From: Bacteroidales bacterium
Lineage (GTDB): Bacteria; Bacteroidota; Bacteroidia; Bacteroidales; ML635J-15
Length of the DNA stretch: 35,695 bases
Reading direction: 5' to 3'
Assembly: GCA_031284905.1 (NCBI GenBank)
Contig: JAITXI010000012.1
Span: forward strand, 1 to 35,695
Within the stretch, counting starts at the first letter, position 1. Every line of letters starts with the position of its first letter. The translations under genes and the position numbers were made by a program. Under the pieces are notes generated by a model. It saw only the letters and a program-made list of their open reading frames with translations. It had not been told where the DNA came from and made no database searches. Shown here in pieces: positions 32,202 through 35,695 of this stretch.

Positions 32202-34799
32202 ATGAAAAAAATAATTTTCATAATATTATTTTTGTTTGTATATTTGAATATTTTCGCTACACACAATCGTGCAGGTGAAATTACATATCGTCAAATTTCC
32301 GGTTTAACTTTTGAAGTTACTATAATTACTTACACGGCAACCGGTCCCGGATTATGTGCCGACCGTCCCGAATTGGATATTATGTGGGGAGATAATACCA
32401 TTAGCACTTTGCCAAGAGTTGAAGAAATTCAATTGCCGGATTATTACAAACGAAATAAATATTTGGGCGTTCATACTTATATGGGACCCGGTTTGTATTC
32501 GTTAGTAGTAGAAGACCCTAACCGAAATCTTGGAGTTGCAAATATACCAAATTCTGTAAATACGGTTTTTTCAATTTCAACAACAATGTATGTAAATCCG
32601 GAAATTGGAACAAATAATACGCCTGTTCTTACACGAGCTCCGTTAGATAAAGCAGCGGTCGGCAGATTGTTTGTTCATAATCCCGGCGCATTTGACGTTG
32701 ATGGCGATAGTCTCGCTTATAGGTTGACAATTTGTCGTTCGGATAATGGTTTGCCAATTTCAGGCTATACTTATCCGCCGGCTTCAGATACTTTGTATGT
32801 TGATGCTTATACAGGCGATTTTGTTTGGAAAAACCCTACTACTGTCGGAGTTTATAATGTTGCTATGATTATCGAAGAATGGCGAAAAGGAGTAAAAATT
32901 GATGAAATTATTCGTGATATGCAAATTCAGGTTTTTGACGATAATAATCATCCGCCTGAAATTTCTGCACACGACAATATTTGCGTAGAGGCAGGTACTC
33001 AAATTCGAGATACAATTGTAGCAACCGATAAAGATAATAATTCTATAACTCTGTCAGCTGTCGGTGCCCCTTTTTTACTTGACCCCGATAATTCAGGTTT
33101 TTCAATTATCGCTTCGGCACTCGGTCTAAAAAAAGGACTGTTAATTTGGAACACGTCTTGTGCGAATATCAGAAAACAGCCATATTCGGTTTTTATAAAA
33201 GCTACAGATAATAGCGAGCCTGTAAATCTTACATTTATAAAAACTATTAATATTACTATCGTAGGTCCGGCTGTTGAAAATCCTATAATTAATTCTGCAA
33301 GTAATTTTATCTCGCTTGGCTGGGATAAAAATAGATGTAATAATGCAATTGGCTATACTATTTATAGAAAAATTACATCTGCTTTTTTTCAGCATGGAGA
33401 TTGTCAAATAGGAATACCTGAAAGTTTGGGATATACAAAAATTGCATTTGTGGAAGGGGTGAACAACAATTCGTATCAAGATTTTGATGTCGCCCAAGGA
33501 TTTGATTATTGTTATCGAATTTGTACGGTTTGGGATGATAAAGGAGAACAACTTGAAGGATATGCTTCCGATGAAATTTGTATAACATTAAAACGAGGAA
33601 TACCGACAATCACAAATGTTAGTGTCGAAAATACTGACGAGAACGATGGAATTATTTATGTTGCTTGGGCAAAACCAAAAGTTGAAGAAATTGATTCAAC
33701 TGCTACCGGTCCTTATCAATATGTTTTATATCGTTCAATTGGCTATGTTGGACAAAATTTAGTTGAAATCAAACAACTTAACGATATTAATGACACAATT
33801 TTTATTGACTCACTTTTAAACACTTCAAATAACGTTTATTCTTATAAAGTTGAATTTTATAATAACGCAGTTGGAAATAGATTTTTAATTGGAACTCCTG
33901 ATGTCGCATCTTCTTTATGGCTTGATATTCAATTACTTGAAAATAAAAATTCTTTGTATTTTTCTAAAAATGTGCCGTGGCAAAATAATTTATATTCATT
34001 TTATAAATATGATAACACAAATTATAATTTTATAGGTAGTATTTCTAATGAAGTCCATTTTGATGATACTCATATAGTTAGCGGAGAAAAAAATTGTTAT
34101 TATGTGGAATCTTCCGGATTTTATTCAAGTTCCGAAATAATAAATCCGATTTTGAATAAATCTCAAATAAAATGTGTTGTTAATATTGACACTTTTCCAC
34201 CGTGTCCGCCAATTTTACAAGTAACAAGTATTTGTGATTCTGCTTATAATTCAGTTAGTTGGGCTTTGTCGGATACTTGTACTCAAGATGTCGTAAGTTA
34301 TAATCTATATTATAAACCAAGAATAAATTCCGATTTTACAAAAATTACTTCAACTGATAAAAATGAATTTAAACATATTCCAATTATTTCATTAGCAGGA
34401 TGTTATTATGTAAATACAGTTGATTTTTATGGAAATATGAGTGAAAATTCTAATGTTGTTTGCGTAGATAATTGTACTTATTATCGTTTGCCAAATGTTT
34501 TTTCACCAAATGGAGATGGAATAAATGATTTTTATGAACCAATAAAACCATATTATTTTGTTGAAAAAATAGATATGAAAATTTTTAATAGATGGGGAGA
34601 TTTGATTTTTGAAACTTCAGACCCTGATATTAGATGGGATGGAAAATATTCGCATAATAAAAAACCTGTAGCCGATGGCGTTTATTTTTACCGTTGCGAT
34701 GTTTACGAACAACGTTTGACAGGAATAGAAATCCGTCATTTAGAAGGATTTATACATGTTTTTGCTTCAAATGATTATAAAAATACAATTTCAGAATGA
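32202..34799 (+). CDS. Large cell-surface protein with T9SS type B (CHU_C) sorting domain
   Basis: 865 residues. Signal peptide KIIFIILFLFVYLNIFA is followed by THNRAGEITYRQISGLTFEV, the conserved opening of gliding-motility-associated proteins. It continues with TRAPLDKAAVGRLFVHNPGA and DGDSLAYRLTI, and a run of Ig/fibronectin-like beta domains (~250-750). The C-terminal gliding-associated domain spans ~763-855 (LPNVFSPNGDGINDFYEP, IFNRWGDLIFE, WDGKYSHNKKPVADGVYFYR). Type B domains direct export through the T9SS and usually need a PorP/SprF partner; one is encoded at 251-1273. The role is probably adhesion or motility. It overlaps the start of the following TPR gene by four bases (ATGA), so the two are translationally coupled. 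Confidence 0.92.
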   Translation: MKKIIFIILFLFVYLNIFATHNRAGEITYRQISGLTFEVTIITYTATGPGLCADRPELDIMWGDNTISTLPRVEEIQLPDYYKRNKYLGVHTYMGPGLYSLVVEDPNRNLGVANIPNSVNTVFSISTTMYVNPEIGTNNTPVLTRAPLDKAAVGRLFVHNPGAFDVDGDSLAYRLTICRSDNGLPISGYTYPPASDTLYVDAYTGDFVWKNPTTVGVYNVAMIIEEWRKGVKIDEIIRDMQIQVFDDNNHPPEISAHDNICVEAGTQIRDTIVATDKDNNSITLSAVGAPFLLDPDNSGFSIIASALGLKKGLLIWNTSCANIRKQPYSVFIKATDNSEPVNLTFIKTINITIVGPAVENPIINSASNFISLGWDKNRCNNAIGYTIYRKITSAFFQHGDCQIGIPESLGYTKIAFVEGVNNNSYQDFDVAQGFDYCYRICTVWDDKGEQLEGYASDEICITLKRGIPTITNVSVENTDENDGIIYVAWAKPKVEEIDSTATGPYQYVLYRSIGYVGQNLVEIKQLNDINDTIFIDSLLNTSNNVYSYKVEFYNNAVGNRFLIGTPDVASSLWLDIQLLENKNSLYFSKNVPWQNNLYSFYKYDNTNYNFIGSISNEVHFDDTHIVSGEKNCYYVESSGFYSSSEIINPILNKSQIKCVVNIDTFPPCPPILQVTSICDSAYNSVSWALSDTCTQDVVSYNLYYKPRINSDFTKITSTDKNEFKHIPIISLAGCYYVNTVDFYGNMSENSNVVCVDNCTYYRLPNVFSPNGDGINDFYEPIKPYYFVEKIDMKIFNRWGDLIFETSDPDIRWDGKYSHNKKPVADGVYFYRCDVYEQRLTGIEIRHLEGFIHVFASNDYKNTISE

Positions 34800-35695
34800 T
34801 AAAAAAATTATCTCACATATTTTTTATAATATTTAGTTGTATTAACTTATTTTCACAACAAAACCATTTGGCTGAGCAATATTTTAAAGCCTTAAATTAT
34901 TATCAAAGCAAAAATATTGATTCTGCTGAAATTGTTTTAAAGAAAAATATCGAAGAAGAAAAATTTGTTATTTTATTAGGAAAAATTTATAATGAAAATA
35001 ATAAAACAAACGAAGCAATTTTAATTTTGGAAAAAAATTATCAAAAAAATCAATCTAATGAAATAGCATTTAATTTAGCTTTAATTTATGCAGAAATGGA
35101 TTTTGACCAAGAAGCTATTTTTTGGTTAGAAAAATATTTTCTTAATAATAATTTGTCTGATTTTTATTCTCAAATAATTAAAAATAAAGAATTTACTAAT
35201 ATAGAAAATTCAGAATTGTGGAAAAATTTTTGGAATAATAATACATATAATAAGAATTATCAGCAATTTGAAGAAATATTATATAATATTAAACAAGAAA
35301 ATTTTGAAGAAGCAGTTCAATTATTAAATACTTGTAAATCAATATCGTATGACTATTATAAAAATTATTTATTAGCCGATGTATATTTTAAAATGAATGA
35401 TTTAAAATTAGCAAATAAATATATTTTATTGTCGTTAGAAAGCAAGTCAAAATTTTATGAAGCTCAAAATCTGAAATATCAAATTGATAAATTGAATAAA
35501 GATTATAAATCAGCGGAAAATATTTTAGATAAAATGATGAAGTCTGATATATTTAATTCTAATTTAATTTTGGAAAAAGTAGATTTATTATATAAATTGA
35601 AAAATTATACGGAAGCTCAAAAAATCTTGGATTATTATTCTAATTTTTTCCCTACAGATAAAATTGCAATTTTGTTGAAAGCAAAAATTTCCATT
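34796..35695 (+). CDS. Secreted TPR-repeat protein, N-terminal part (runs off right edge)
   Basis: The ATG at 34796 overlaps the stop of the surface-protein gene, and the frame stays open through base 35695 (300 codons). A signal peptide (KKLSHIFFIIFSCINLFSQ) precedes repeated helix pairs of TPR type (QYFKALNYYQSKNIDSAEIV, EIAFNLALIYAEMDFDQEAI, NYLLADVYFKMNDLKLANKY, YKLKNYTEAQKILDYYSNFF). Being coupled to a type B surface protein, it is likely a periplasmic or outer-membrane-associated partner for its assembly. That job is inferred from context only, since TPRs merely indicate protein binding. Confidence 0.85.
   Translation, partial: MIKKLSHIFFIIFSCINLFSQQNHLAEQYFKALNYYQSKNIDSAEIVLKKNIEEEKFVILLGKIYNENNKTNEAILILEKNYQKNQSNEIAFNLALIYAEMDFDQEAIFWLEKYFLNNNLSDFYSQIIKNKEFTNIENSELWKNFWNNNTYNKNYQQFEEILYNIKQENFEEAVQLLNTCKSISYDYYKNYLLADVYFKMNDLKLANKYILLSLESKSKFYEAQNLKYQIDKLNKDYKSAENILDKMMKSDIFNSNLILEKVDLLYKLKNYTEAQKILDYYSNFFPTDKIAILLKAKISI

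Overview
The window comes from an AT-rich member of the Bacteroidota (Bacteroidetes), most likely an uncultured Bacteroidales- or Flavobacteriales-type organism. The main evidence is type IX secretion (T9SS) biology: a PorP/SprF protein, a type A C-terminal sorting domain on a secreted protease and on a dead CUB protein, and a type B (CHU_C) sorting domain. Bacteroidetes-type promoter boxes (TAnnTTTG, sometimes with TTTG about 20 bases upstream) precede many genes. BACON, lipoprotein and YfhO proteins typical of the phylum are also present. I saw no tRNA, rRNA or CRISPR array.

Layout. 1-1273 (minus): PorP/SprF followed by the start of a TPR protein that runs off the left edge. 1374-1571: an orphan C-terminal piece of an Rpn/PD-(D/E)XK nuclease. 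1699-4038 (plus): ornithine carbamoyltransferase and a heptose-7-phosphate kinase, then a collapsed outer-membrane receptor pseudogene. 4500-6479: a small lipoprotein and a beta-barrel protein divergent from an AraC regulator, with two in-phase direct repeats between them. 6939-12875: a lipoprotein, a VanX-type D-Ala-D-Ala dipeptidase, a hotdog thioesterase, a beta-CASP metallo-beta-lactamase ribonuclease and a TMTC-like membrane TPR protein. 13246-18684 (minus): a T9SS-exported trypsin-like protease, an intact Rpn nuclease, a fused FMN-binding/4Fe-4S/nitroreductase membrane protein and an RsmI-like methyltransferase. 18977-22123 (minus): three exported proteins of unknown function, with a 127-bp element bounded by inverted repeats between two of them. 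22411-22932 (minus): a 93-residue ORF preceded by a structured RNA with its own promoter and terminator, a candidate 6S RNA. 23155-29836 (plus): a DjlA/TerB-like co-chaperone, a YfhO membrane protein and FtsK, interrupted by a dead transposase. 29837-30845: a patch of gene debris (Rpn fragment, IS481 fragment, broken CUB-T9SS gene). 30976-35695 (plus): a BACON-FGE lipoprotein, a large T9SS type B cell-surface protein and, translationally coupled to it, a TPR protein that runs off the right edge.

Most of the window is ordinary core and envelope genes. The most interesting signals are the fragments of one Rpn nuclease family at three places (near-identical 60-bp and 43-bp blocks, with a diverged C-terminal tail on the orphan copy), the 6S-like RNA locus, the AraC operator, and the three-domain flavin/iron-sulfur/nitroreductase fusion.
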